Below are positions 1-7,518 of a stretch of DNA of 34,551 bases, piece by piece. The notes below the pieces were generated by a model. The model was not told the origin of the DNA, made no database searches, and worked only from the letters and a program-made list of their open reading frames with translations. The first letter of the stretch is position 1; every line of letters starts with the position of its first letter. This stretch comes from Chloroflexota bacterium (GTDB lineage Bacteria > Chloroflexota > Anaerolineae > Aggregatilineales > Phototrophicaceae): NCBI GenBank assembly GCA_023430545.1, contig JAEZAF010000072.1, positions 1-34,551 on the forward strand, written 5' to 3'. A program made the position numbers and the translations under genes.

Positions 1-287
1 CCATGCGTAGCAACTTAAGCAAATTGCAGATTTAAAAACCGGCGTGAATCGGTAAAAACCCATCTCCTAAGCAGCATAGCAAGTAATGCTGCCCTTCGTA
101 AAACCTGTTTTTCTCCCTTCCCTCGGAATGCAAACTGAGGTTGCGTAGCAAACTCCGGTTTGCCGACTGGGGGAAGGGAAAGCGGAATTTATTCCGCAGG
201 GATGGGGGGCTTTTTTCGCCTCAAATCCCTTAACTTGGTATGCATGAGGCCGGATTCTTCCGGCCCCCACATTTCTCGTTCTGTTCC
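1..287. other. Gene-free, hairpin-rich intergenic region
   Basis: No convincing coding region is visible here. The stretch contains several inverted repeats: 71-77 with 86-92 (7 bp), 114-122 with 171-179 (9 bp, enclosing further structure), 148-153 with 158-163 (6 bp around a tetraloop), 182-188 with 191-197 (7 bp) and 248-254 with 259-265 (7 bp). The 9-mer GCGTAGCAA occurs at 5-13 and again at 143-151, and GCAAACT occurs at 130-136 and 148-154. Such density suggests an interspersed non-coding repeat or a structured RNA, but nothing here identifies a family. The hairpin at 248-265 lies just past the stop of the minus-strand gene and lacks a clear T-tract. Confidence 0.5.
248..265 (-). terminator. 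Possible weak terminator hairpin after the repeat-protein gene
   Basis: A perfect 7-bp GC-rich stem (248-254 with 259-265) around a 4-base loop lies 22 bases past the stop codon of the minus-strand gene ending at 288. There is no run of T on the minus strand after it, so it is at best a poor intrinsic terminator. It may instead belong to the hairpin-rich element filling 1-287. Confidence 0.25.
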
Positions 288-2075
288 TTACCCTCGGATC
301 GTCGGGTCACTGATCCAGATGTCACGCGAGAATCGGGTCGCGCCTTCAATGATGAAGTTGGTACTGTACCCGTAGTTGAACTCATAGACATTCAGGCCGT
401 TGAACTGCGACAGTACCGGCTTGGTCGTCGAGGTCGTATTATCGAACACGCTGATCACCGGCTCACACGCGACCTGAGACGGATCAGCACAGATTTCCAG
501 TGTCACCTGCACCGTACCCACATCTGTACGATCCAGCAGGTAATTAACGCGGATATTGTTCCACGACACAAGGATCTTGCCCTGCTGCTCCAGCACCAGC
601 GGATCGCGTGTCGGTTCTGGTGTAGTCTGCTGCAAGAGCAGGACCAGCGGGCTGTCACCGGTCGGAGTCGGCGTCGGGCCGGGGCCATTGCACCAGTTGG
701 CATCGCAGAAGGTCAGCGGCTTGCGGCCTTCCAGTGATGGCAGAATGCGGAAGGCTTCGTCGGGCATGGTGGTATAGCGCCGGTCAATATAGACCGCGAA
801 GTTCTCACCACTGACGAACATCATGTTGGATTCCTGAAAATTGCGATACCACGGGCGGAACTCGACATCCAGCGGCATGATGCCCATATACTGAAGCGCC
901 GCGACATCCAGATACGAGAAGGCCAGCCGTGACCGATAGGTGAGGCCATCGCTCTCGACCACATCTTCCTGTGCGACCGGGGGATTTTCGGCATAATCGT
1001 TCGCGTTGGCTTCCACCTGCTGGCATAACGCCTCACGGCTGGAAGCATCGGCAGGCGGCGGGACAGGTGCAATCTGTTCCCCCACCACCAGCACCAGTGC
1101 CTGTGGGATCACATCGCAGCGCTGGGCGGGATCAATCCCTTCCCAGCCAGTCGGACGCACACCTTCGCCCAGCGTCTGGTCCGCCAGTGCTTCGATATTG
1201 TAGCGAAGGTTCAGATAGGTCAGCGCACCCGAATCGAGCACAATACCGCGCCAGTTTGCGGGTCGCGTGCCGGTCCCAAGCTCGACATTGGCGAAGTTTT
1301 CAAGATCGCGCAGCAGGTCATCGAGGAAGGTTGGTGTCGTCGCATCACGGTTGCCATACCAGCCCACCGGACGATTTCCCAGTCCCTGACGTTCATCCGC
1401 CAGCCGTTCGAGGTCACCTCGCACGCCAGACAACAGGCCGGAAGATCCGGTGCCAATATCGGAGTTATCAAACACCGGTGGCAGAATGTTATCCAGCAGT
1501 TCGTTGGTGACGGTACCGCAGTAATCGATCACGCTTTCAGGGGTATTGGGCCGCACATTGTAGGAAGCATCCAGAATACGCACGAGATTCTGAAGCGTCC
1601 GGCTGCAGCGGTAAATCGAACCAGCGCCAGACCATGCTTCCGGTCGATCCAAGACCGAGCCATAAACCTGATCCGCCAGCAGTTCGAGGTCATGCCGGAT
1701 ATTACGCCCTAGGATTTCGGCATTCGATGAGGTCGCCCCAAACCATTCATCCGGGCGGCTGCCATCTCCCAAAAGCTCATCAGCAAGCAGCTCGTTATTC
1801 AGCCATAGATCGACCACAAACACCGGCGACTCAAGATCTTCATTATTCGTCCAGCTCTCTGGACGGGTATCAACACCGAAAACTTCATCTGCCAGCAGTT
1901 CGAGATCGGCCTGAGTATTCAGCAGGAACAACTGAAGGAGATTCGCCTGCGCTGGTGGACTCGCACTGATCGTCGTATAGGCAGTCATCAGGGCCGACAG
2001 CGATAAGACCGCGAATACTGCCAGCAGTGCCAGCGACAGCGCAAAACCTCGGCCATGAGTGCGAAAACGTGCCAT
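288..2075 (-). CDS. Exported protein with 36-residue (D/N)xExLAD...RPxxW repeats
   Basis: I do not recognise this family. The preferred start is ATG at 2075 (595 aa). AAGGGTGAG lies 6 bases upstream of it, and that SD-like sequence would fall inside the coding part if TTG 2099 were used. The first ~40 residues hold basic residues followed by a hydrophobic segment, so the protein is probably exported or membrane-anchored. About residues 57-311 carry at least six copies of a 19-residue motif, roughly (D/N)-x-E-x-L-A-D-x3-G-x3-R-P-x2-W. Its periodicity is close to 36 residues, with one degenerate copy in the middle. A Pro-rich stretch follows (~340), then a distinct region with a PTPTPT linker near residue 470 and several cysteines. 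The C-terminal ~100 residues look beta-rich. The gene is divergent from a lipoprotein gene at 2318. A surface or structural role is an inference only. Confidence 0.8.
   Translation of the reverse strand: MARFRTHGRGFALSLALLAVFAVLSLSALMTAYTTISASPPAQANLLQLFLLNTQADLELLADEVFGVDTRPESWTNNEDLESPVFVVDLWLNNELLADELLGDGSRPDEWFGATSSNAEILGRNIRHDLELLADQVYGSVLDRPEAWSGAGSIYRCSRTLQNLVRILDASYNVRPNTPESVIDYCGTVTNELLDNILPPVFDNSDIGTGSSGLLSGVRGDLERLADERQGLGNRPVGWYGNRDATTPTFLDDLLRDLENFANVELGTGTRPANWRGIVLDSGALTYLNLRYNIEALADQTLGEGVRPTGWEGIDPAQRCDVIPQALVLVVGEQIAPVPPPADASSREALCQQVEANANDYAENPPVAQEDVVESDGLTYRSRLAFSYLDVAALQYMGIMPLDVEFRPWYRNFQESNMMFVSGENFAVYIDRRYTTMPDEAFRILPSLEGRKPLTFCDANWCNGPGPTPTPTGDSPLVLLLQQTTPEPTRDPLVLEQQGKILVSWNNIRVNYLLDRTDVGTVQVTLEICADPSQVACEPVISVFDNTTSTTKPVLSQFNGLNVYEFNYGYSTNFIIEGATRFSRDIWISDPTIRG
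1143..1907 (-). repeat. Six-plus 36-residue protein repeats (108-bp period) within the exported protein
   Basis: In minus-strand order, the cores start at about 1907, 1799, 1691, 1415, 1307 and 1199. Spacings are 108 bp within the first three and within the last three. A degenerate copy lies around 1580, where a RPNTPESV segment aligns with RPESW. Each core shows LAD or a close variant, then Gly, then Arg-Pro, two variable residues and Trp. The exceptions are LADQVYGSVLDRPEAW, which has one extra residue, and FANVELGTGTRPANW, where Asp is replaced by Asn. The repeats have diverged at DNA level, so this is an old protein repeat and not a recent tandem duplication. Confidence 0.85.
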
Positions 2076-2113
2076 GCTTTGCTCACCCTTGCGTTTCAAA
2101 TCAATAGTTCATC

Positions 2114-2141
2114 ATTATACACAGCGCGCGGCAAACGGAAA
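2114..2141 (-). promoter_or_regulatory. Candidate promoter of the repeat-protein gene
   Basis: The minus strand reads TATAAT at 2119-2114, a perfect -10 hexamer, 38 bases upstream of the preferred ATG at 2075. A -35 element is weak: TTTCCG at 2141-2136, 16 bases away. The call rests on the -10 and its position. Confidence 0.4.
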
Positions 2142-2317
2142 ACGAAATGAGGCATCTGCAGGAGAGAATTTATTCCCATTGTCAGGATTCCTGCATTTTC
2201 TTCGCTTGTCATCCATCCGGTTTTCGATAACACTACTAAAACAGACCCGTCGCAGGGCGGTTCCTGTTCGACATGTGGTTTTGGTTTCAACCGTGAATTC
2301 AGACGAGGGATAATTCG

Positions 2318-3025
2318 ATGATCAACAGGATCATTTATCACAATGCCCGTACCCTGTCCGTCCTGGCACTTCTGATCGGGGCACTGGTGTTCTTCGGATG
2401 CAGTGGCACACCTGAAGCGACAACCCCACCTACAGAAAACATCCCAGACCCTGTGGTAACCGCCGATCCCAATCAGATCGGTGACAGCGGCGAAGAACCC
2501 ACGCGCGAAACGGGTAGTGTCGTGCAGGTTCCCCCAACCCCTAACATCACACAGCCGCCATTCCCGACGATGGAGCCAACCATCGAAGGCGCACTGATTG
2601 CAGTCGACTCGCGCACACTCGTAGCATCCCGTACCGAAGATCCGAACGCGGGTGAACCATTCGACCTGCTTCGGATTGAACGCAGCGGTGGCCCCGGCTC
2701 CAGCCAGACCACCCCACCACCACCGCTGGTAATCGAACTTCAGGGTGACGGCACAATGACCTATGGCGATCAGCAGGCACAGGTCCCGCAGGCTGTCCTC
2801 GATCAGATGAATAATCGTATTCGTGCGATCGACTTCTTCGGTATCTCTGGGGACTTCCTCGGCAGCATAGGGTTAGATGGCACCGAAGACTATATCTATC
2901 AGGTCTACATTACACGCGGTAACACGTCGCGCCGTCTGAGTGCACGCGATACCGTCATGCCGCAGGAACTGCGCGATTTCATCGCCTATCTGATGCTGGA
3001 AACCCAGAAAGCAGCGAACAGTTAA
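2318..3025 (+). CDS. Predicted lipoprotein with Pro/Thr-rich linker
   Basis: This 235-aa protein begins with a signal sequence: basic residues, then the hydrophobic stretch LSVLALLIGALVFFG, ending at Cys28. That fits a lipobox (FFGC) and anchoring by lipid. A low-complexity linker rich in Pro, Thr and Glu follows (about residues 30-90). The last ~140 residues form a compact domain (ELQGDGTMTYGD, then paired segments ending MPQELRDFIAYLML) that loosely resembles DUF6438-type domains; this is a weak impression. The start is supported by GAGGG about 9 bases upstream. The stop overlaps the start of the next gene by one base (TAATG), so the two genes are probably co-translated. The function is unknown. 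Confidence 0.85.
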   Translation: MINRIIYHNARTLSVLALLIGALVFFGCSGTPEATTPPTENIPDPVVTADPNQIGDSGEEPTRETGSVVQVPPTPNITQPPFPTMEPTIEGALIAVDSRTLVASRTEDPNAGEPFDLLRIERSGGPGSSQTTPPPPLVIELQGDGTMTYGDQQAQVPQAVLDQMNNRIRAIDFFGISGDFLGSIGLDGTEDYIYQVYITRGNTSRRLSARDTVMPQELRDFIAYLMLETQKAANS

Positions 3026-4317
3026 TGCCAAACCAGAAACCCCGTCAGACTACACCCTCATCAGAGGAATTCACCGTCGAACTGACCGGCATGGCCCACG
3101 GTGGCCGTGCCCTCGGTCGTCATGATGGCCGCACACTATTCATCCCCTACACTATCCCCGGTGAGGTGGTGCGCGCCCGGATCACTCAGGATCGGGGCCG
3201 CATCGCCTTTGCCGAAGGGGTCACGCTTGAGGACGCATCAGCCGATCGGGTGTATCCGCGCTGTCCACACTTCGGACCGCACCGCTGTGGACGCTGTCAG
3301 TGGCAGCATATCGCCTACGAAGCGCAGCTTCTGCTCAAGCAGGATGTGATGAACGATCAGCTTGGGCGCATCGGCGGCTTCAGCGATGAGGTGATCGAAG
3401 CCGCAGTCCAGCCGGTCATCCCCAGCCCGGTCGAGTGGGGCTACAATCACATCATGACGATGCACATTCTGGACGATGGCAAACTGGCGATGCCAGCCGA
3501 ATACAGCAACCCGGATTTTCCCTTTGAAGTGTGCTTCATCATCCACCCGATTCTGCTGGAACTCTCCGAACAGCTCGACTTTGAAGCGGCAACCGCCCGC
3601 ACACTTCAGCTTCGGCTTGGGACCGACGAGCAGCACATGGTGATTCTGTCGATTGATGATGAAGCCGCCGCGCCGGAACTGCTGCTCGACCTGCCAACCA
3701 GCGTCAACCTGCTGCTTCCCAGCCACGAGCCGGTCAATCTGGTCGGGGATCTGTATAACCGCTTCGAGATTGGTCAGCAGGCGTTCCGCGTCTCAGCGGG
3801 AAGCTTCTTTCGGGGTAATCCCTATCTTCTGCAAATACTGGCAGATGTGGTCCTGCATCTGGCAGGCATTACCGCTCAGGATGAGGTCCTCGACCTGTAC
3901 GGCGGTGTTGGTTTCTTCAGCGCATTCGCAGCACCTCTGGCGAAACATATCACACTGGTAGACAGCTATCCCCCGGCTGTGTTCGATGCCCGCCTCAATC
4001 TGGAAGCATTCGAGAATGTCGAGATCATCGACGGGACAGTTGAAGACGTGCTGCCAGAGGTGCCGCCGCATACAATCTGCATCGTCGATCCATCGGCAGA
4101 AGGTCTCAGCATTCCAGCGATGGATGCCCTGATCGCACACCGCCCAGCTAAGATCGTTTACGTCAGCAGCGACCCCGCCATACTGGCACGTGATGCGAAG
4201 CGGATAACAAGTCAGCATTATGAATTAATTCATGTTCAACCGCTGGATCTCTCACCTCAAACCTATTATATTGATGCAGTTGCGCTGTTCGTCGCTAAGG
4301 GGTTCGACCTTTCTTGA
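3025..4317 (+). CDS. RlmD/TrmA-family RNA (uracil-5-)methyltransferase homologue lacking the catalytic Cys
   Basis: This 430-aa protein has the RumA/RlmD architecture: an N-terminal TRAM-like domain (about residues 15-70), a probable 4Fe-4S site (Cys80, Cys88, Cys91, Cys170; CGRCQWQH in the centre) and a Rossmann SAM-binding domain starting at VLDLYGGVGFFS (288-299). In active family members a cysteine in YVSC(N/D)P attacks uracil C6. Here the segment reads YVSSDPAILARD, with Ser382 in that position (codon 4168-4170). The general-base Glu region reads PQTYYID, with Asp417 where Glu is expected, and the DPPR motif reads DPSA. SAM and RNA binding may persist, but m5U chemistry by the usual mechanism is doubtful. 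The gene is one-base coupled to the upstream lipoprotein gene. The fold assignment is secure; the activity is not. Confidence 0.88.
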   Translation: MPNQKPRQTTPSSEEFTVELTGMAHGGRALGRHDGRTLFIPYTIPGEVVRARITQDRGRIAFAEGVTLEDASADRVYPRCPHFGPHRCGRCQWQHIAYEAQLLLKQDVMNDQLGRIGGFSDEVIEAAVQPVIPSPVEWGYNHIMTMHILDDGKLAMPAEYSNPDFPFEVCFIIHPILLELSEQLDFEAATARTLQLRLGTDEQHMVILSIDDEAAAPELLLDLPTSVNLLLPSHEPVNLVGDLYNRFEIGQQAFRVSAGSFFRGNPYLLQILADVVLHLAGITAQDEVLDLYGGVGFFSAFAAPLAKHITLVDSYPPAVFDARLNLEAFENVEIIDGTVEDVLPEVPPHTICIVDPSAEGLSIPAMDALIAHRPAKIVYVSSDPAILARDAKRITSQHYELIHVQPLDLSPQTYYIDAVALFVAKGFDLS

Positions 4318-4342
4318 CAATTAGTTCAGGCCTCGTTAAAAT
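4314..4342 (+). promoter_or_regulatory. Near-consensus sigma-70 promoter of the cold-shock gene
   Basis: TTGACA (4314-4319) is separated by exactly 17 bases from TAAAAT (4337-4342), an almost ideal housekeeping promoter. The -35 hexamer overlaps the stop codon of the upstream methyltransferase homologue. Transcription would start near 4349, leaving an untranslated leader of about 90 bases before the cold-shock ATG. Confidence 0.8.
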
Positions 4343-4348
4343 TTTGTT

Positions 4349-4440
4349 AGCTTAATGCGGCATGAGAAAATTTTCACTATTTGGCGTCTCCTGGCCGCAG
4401 TGAAGCACACTATGGTCCAATGCGATAGGAGCCAGGCAAA
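4349..4440 (+). promoter_or_regulatory. Long structured 5' leader of the cold-shock mRNA
   Basis: The leader predicted from the promoter at 4314-4342 can fold by pairing TGCGGC (4356-4361) with GCCGCA (4394-4399), enclosing the self-complementary GAAAATTTTC (4366-4375). Long foldable leaders are typical of cold-shock mRNAs, where they affect stability and translation at low temperature. A similar role here is inferred. A good SD, AGGAG (4427-4431), stands 9 bases before the ATG and outside the pairing. Confidence 0.45.
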
Positions 4441-4668
4441 ATGACACGCGTAAGTGGGACTGTCAAATGGTTCAGTGCGGAGAAAGGCTATGGCTTCATC
4501 CGCCAGGATGATGGCACAGACGTTTTTGTGCACTACACGGCTATACAGAGTGACGGCTATCGTTCCCTGAATCAGGGTGACGTTGTGGAATTTGAAATTG
4601 TTGAGGGGTCCAAGGGCAAGCAGGCCAGTAATGTCACGGTTGCCCAGCAGAATCAGAATCCAAATTAG
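4441..4668 (+). CDS. Cold-shock domain protein (CspA family)
   Basis: This 75-aa single cold-shock domain protein is close to the usual family length of 65-75 aa. The two nucleic-acid-binding motifs are intact: KGYGFI (residues 15-20, RNP1) and VFVHY (28-32, RNP2), with the aromatic residues that stack on single-stranded RNA or DNA. GTVKWF near the N-terminus is diagnostic. The C-terminus is a short Gln/Asn-rich tail. Proteins of this family act as RNA chaperones in the cytoplasm. The gene has its own strong promoter, a long leader, a clear SD (AGGAG) and a terminator immediately downstream, so it is a monocistronic unit. Confidence 0.97.
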   Translation: MTRVSGTVKWFSAEKGYGFIRQDDGTDVFVHYTAIQSDGYRSLNQGDVVEFEIVEGSKGKQASNVTVAQQNQNPN

Positions 4669-4701
4669 ATTTTCTCCGCAAATTTTGTTACAAACCCTTC
4701 T

Positions 4702-4736
4702 ACCGGATAGCATCTGTGATCTATCCGGTTTTTTTT
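4702..4736 (+). terminator. Rho-independent terminator of the cold-shock gene
   Basis: ACCGGATAG (4702-4710) pairs with CTATCCGGT (4721-4729) around a 10-base loop, followed by an uninterrupted T-run to 4736. It lies 34 bases past the cold-shock stop codon. It is the clearest terminator in the window. Confidence 0.93.
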
Positions 4737-4769
4737 GCTTGATTGACACTCTATGAAGGATATATCAGC

Positions 4770-5606
4770 GTGGCTGAACTTGACTTGACACAGGCAGCAG
4801 AAATCGCGACTCAACTGGCCCGTGAGGCGGGTGCGATCCTGAGCGATTTTCAGACCCGGCCTTTTCAACAGATCCAGAAATCAAACGAGAACGATATTGT
4901 GACCGAGGCCGACCGTGGTGCGGAGGCGGTCATCATAGCCGGGTTACAGCAGCACTTCCCTGACCACTATCTGGTTGGCGAGGAAAGTGGTGGAGTCGGA
5001 GAGTCATTCGAGAATGCCGAGTATCTGTGGTATATCGATCCATTGGATGGCACCACGAACTTTGCCAATCACATCCCGGCTTTCTCGGTCAGCATTGCGC
5101 TGGTCAACAGCCAGCACGAACCGCTGGTCGGTGTGGTTTACGCGCCATTATTCAACGAGATGTTCCTCGCCATTCGTGGTCAGGGGGTGACCCTGAACGG
5201 ACAGCCGATCAAGGTCGGGGAAAAACAGACACTGGGGTCGTGCGTCGTCGCCAGCGGATTTCCGTACATCAAAGCCACCAGTGCTGATAACAATCTGGCG
5301 GAATGGGCTGCGATGCTGGTCCGCACTCGCGACTTACGTCGCTTTGGATCTGCCGCGCTGGATCTGTGCTATGTGGCAGCCGGTCGTTTTGACGGCTATT
5401 GGGAACAGCTCATCAACCCTTGGGATTTTCTGGCGGGTGTCCTGTGTGTGCAGGAAGCAGGCGGCACAGCATCAGATTATGAGGGTCTGACCAATGGCGG
5501 ATTTTATCAGGGCCGCCGTGTAGTCGCCGCCAATCCCAACATTCACGCGCAGATGCTGAAGGTTATTCAGGAGGCGCGTGCAGATCTGCCAGAGAAGTCT
5601 GTTTAA
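4770..5606 (+). CDS. Inositol monophosphatase-family Mg-dependent phosphatase
   Basis: Taking GTG at 4770 as the start gives 278 aa. AAGGA stands 9 bases upstream, whereas the in-frame TTG at 4743 has no SD. The FIG/IMPase superfamily metal-site motifs are all present: VTEAD (ending Asp48), GEE (Glu71), DPLDGTTNF (Asp90, Asp93) and the C-terminal PWDFLAG (Asp219). These residues bind two or three Mg ions and catalyse phosphate-ester hydrolysis. Substrates in the family include inositol-1-phosphate, fructose-1,6-bisphosphate, histidinol phosphate and PAP, and motifs alone do not separate them. The protein is cytoplasmic, with no signal or membrane segment. It follows the cold-shock terminator and converges on the FHA gene ending at 5612, with only 5 bases between them. 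Confidence 0.92.
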   Translation: MAELDLTQAAEIATQLAREAGAILSDFQTRPFQQIQKSNENDIVTEADRGAEAVIIAGLQQHFPDHYLVGEESGGVGESFENAEYLWYIDPLDGTTNFANHIPAFSVSIALVNSQHEPLVGVVYAPLFNEMFLAIRGQGVTLNGQPIKVGEKQTLGSCVVASGFPYIKATSADNNLAEWAAMLVRTRDLRRFGSAALDLCYVAAGRFDGYWEQLINPWDFLAGVLCVQEAGGTASDYEGLTNGGFYQGRRVVAANPNIHAQMLKVIQEARADLPEKSV

Positions 5607-5611
5607 GTCGG

Positions 5612-6307
5612 CTATGTCGCCCGGAACAGGGTCACAGTACCCGCAAAGCTGACAATATCACCGTCAGAGAGCACGCGCCCCTTGTTCGTCACCGGTGTGT
5701 CATTGACCTTGGTACCGTTTGAGCTGCCGAGGTCGATGACCACCCAGCGGTTATCGATCCGCTGGAGTTTGGCATGCGGACGGGAAACCGACGGATCAAG
5801 CAGGCCGATTTCCCAGTTATGGTTCGCGGTCGCCCGTCCAATGGTGATTTCATCCTGCCAGAGGGTGATGACCTCGCCTTCCTGTGCGCCGTTGGTGATA
5901 ATCAGGCGTCCGCCAAGCGGGTTGGGCGTGCCAATGCCCATATTGGCATACTCTGCCGCGACAGCGTTAGGCCGCGAGATCTCGTCGATGACTGCCGTAA
6001 AATGCAGCAGTGGCACATACAGCCGGATTTCATCACCAGAGGAAAGCGGATAGGTACCCTTCACCTGCTCGTCATTGACGAAGGTTCCGTTGGCACTGTC
6101 CAGATCACGCAGGATGAAGATACCATCGAGGAAATCGATCACAGCGTGATTCCGTGACACATGCTGCTCTGGAATGAAAATATCGTTGGTAGAGGCACGA
6201 CCAATCGATGCTGTCGTGCCTTCCGCAAGGGGAAATTCACTCGGCTCGCCTGTTTCTGGATGCGTCCAGGTGATCTTTGCAAGCGGAGATGGCCCGGTGG
6301 ATGTCAT
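5612..6307 (-). CDS. Double FHA-domain protein
   Basis: This 231-aa protein has two forkhead-associated domains and little else. FHA1 is at about residues 30-105 (IGR at 35-37, SRNH at 51-54, NGTF at 73-76) and FHA2 at about 150-229 (IGR at 156-158, SRPH at 175-178, NGT at 197-199). Each keeps the Gly-Arg, Ser-x-x-His and Asn-Gly residues that bind phosphothreonine peptides. There is no signal peptide or membrane segment, so it probably acts as a cytoplasmic adaptor for Ser/Thr-kinase substrates; no kinase gene is in the window. AAGGGATAA upstream of ATG 6307 is a fair SD. The gene is divergent from the macrodomain gene at 6411, with about 100 bp between them. Confidence 0.93.
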   Translation of the reverse strand: MTSTGPSPLAKITWTHPETGEPSEFPLAEGTTASIGRASTNDIFIPEQHVSRNHAVIDFLDGIFILRDLDSANGTFVNDEQVKGTYPLSSGDEIRLYVPLLHFTAVIDEISRPNAVAAEYANMGIGTPNPLGGRLIITNGAQEGEVITLWQDEITIGRATANHNWEIGLLDPSVSRPHAKLQRIDNRWVVIDLGSSNGTKVNDTPVTNKGRVLSDGDIVSFAGTVTLFRAT

Positions 6308-6342
6308 CGATTATCCCTTAGTCTTCACTGCACTTTGATCGT

Positions 6343-6370
6343 ATTATCGTTGAAGTGAAAGAAAGCGCAA
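6343..6370 (-). promoter_or_regulatory. Candidate promoter of the double-FHA gene
   Basis: The minus strand reads TTGCGC (6370-6365), a 16-base spacer, then GATAAT (6348-6343). Initiation near 6336 would give a ~29-base leader with an SD before ATG 6307. The same -35 variant TTGCGC precedes the dnaG -10 at 30793-30798. Confidence 0.45.
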
Positions 6371-6410
6371 CACCTGACTGATACCACAGGATCTGCTACG
6401 GAGGAGACGG

Positions 6411-6944
6411 ATGAACGTGCAGTTTGGTTCCACAACGGTTGAACTCGTCACTGGTGATATTACCATTGAAACTACCGACGCGATTGTGAATGCTGCTAAC
6501 ACTTCCCTGCTCGGAGGCGGTGGGGTCGATGGCGCGATCCATCGTGCTGCGGGGCCTGAACTTCTGGCAGAAACCCGTCTGTTAGGTGGTGCAAAAACCG
6601 GTGACGCCAAGCTGACGAAAGGCTATCGGCTGCCAGCACGCTATGTCATTCACGCCGTAGGTCCGGTCTATCAGCAGAATAACCCGCAGGTCGTCACCCT
6701 GCTCGCCAGTGCGTACCGCCGCAGTTTAGAGATCGCGACCGAGCACCAACTGGAGTCAATCGCATTTCCCGCGATCAGTGCCGGGGCCTACGGTTATCCC
6801 ATGGCAGAAGCCGCTGCCATTGCCCTCTCGACTGTGAAAGACTTTGTCGAGCAGCAAGCCACAACCTTACAGCGGGTCCGCTTCATCCTGTTTTCACAGG
6901 ATGCCTATGACGCCTTTAGCCGAGCGCTGCAAACAATGAAGTGA
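6411..6944 (+). CDS. Macrodomain protein (ADP-ribose binding / O-acetyl-ADP-ribose deacetylase-like)
   Basis: This 177-aa protein is a single macrodomain. It shows AIVNAANTSLLGGGGVDGAI (residues 24-43, with Asn30 and Asp40 as expected), GDAKLTKGYRLPARYVIHAV, and FPAISAGAYGYP, the diphosphate-binding loop. The match is to the MacroD/YmdB class, which hydrolyses O-acetyl-ADP-ribose or removes mono-ADP-ribose from proteins. The length is typical of a stand-alone domain. GGAGGAG, a strong SD, lies just upstream of ATG 6411. The protein is probably cytoplasmic. Its neighbours on both sides encode FHA proteins and a MarR regulator, and no ADP-ribosyltransferase is visible nearby. Confidence 0.95.
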   Translation: MNVQFGSTTVELVTGDITIETTDAIVNAANTSLLGGGGVDGAIHRAAGPELLAETRLLGGAKTGDAKLTKGYRLPARYVIHAVGPVYQQNNPQVVTLLASAYRRSLEIATEHQLESIAFPAISAGAYGYPMAEAAAIALSTVKDFVEQQATTLQRVRFILFSQDAYDAFSRALQTMK

Positions 6945-7014
6945 GACAGCACCCGGCTAAGGGTCAGCGATTTATGAAATCAGGCTGAGGCAGTCCGCAG
7001 ACTACGCTGGTGTA

Positions 7015-7470
7015 TTAGCGGGTTTCCGGTTCGATATTCTGCAAACCGGAGAGTACACGCTGGAAGGCACGGTAGTCACTGTCAGTAAACAGTGTTTCAA
7101 TGCGCCCATCGACGGTCTCGGTCGTCCGCATCACATCATCGCGGAATTCCTCCGCCTTCTGTGTGAGATAAATCCGCACGGCCCGACGATCATTCGGATC
7201 GGGGCGGCGCTCAATCAGATCCTTCTTCTGAAGCTTGTCGAGATTTGGGGTAAAGGAGGTCGCCGCCCGACCGACCGCACGCGCTAGCTCTGATGCATGC
7301 TGTCCGTCTCGCTCAAACAGTGCACGCAGAATATAGATCTCGATCACACTTAATTCTGAAGCGGGCATCGATTGTCTGAAAATCTGATCCACATTTCGAA
7401 GGGCGATATCCAGATTGCACCACAGTGAGCCTTCGAAACGAAGATTACTGGTACTTTTACTCTTAGGCAT
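7015..7470 (-). CDS. MarR-family transcriptional regulator
   Basis: With ATG 7470 as start (151 aa; GAGGAA 7 bases upstream) this is a typical MarR-size winged helix-turn-helix protein. An alternative TTG at 7485 overlaps the SD and is less likely. The wHTH runs from about residues 45 to 115: ELSVIEIYILRALFERDG, then HASELARAVGRAATSFTPNL as the recognition region, then RRPDPNDRRAVRIYLT, the wing signature with the Asp-Arg-Arg typical of MarR. Helices before and after would form the dimer interface. MarR proteins are dimeric repressors or activators that often sense small ligands; the ligand is unknown. The gene follows the small FHA gene by 48 bp on the same strand and may share its transcript. 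Confidence 0.93.
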   Translation of the reverse strand: MPKSKSTSNLRFEGSLWCNLDIALRNVDQIFRQSMPASELSVIEIYILRALFERDGQHASELARAVGRAATSFTPNLDKLQKKDLIERRPDPNDRRAVRIYLTQKAEEFRDDVMRTTETVDGRIETLFTDSDYRAFQRVLSGLQNIEPETR

Positions 7471-7518
7471 CTTGTTATTCCTCAATACTGATAACCATTA
7501 CAACTTGGAAAAGACAAG

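Noticed and set aside
4743..4769. TTG start and TTGACA-type promoter for the phosphatase gene at 4743
   Set aside because: No -10 follows TTGACA at the proper distance, and GTG 4770 has the SD.
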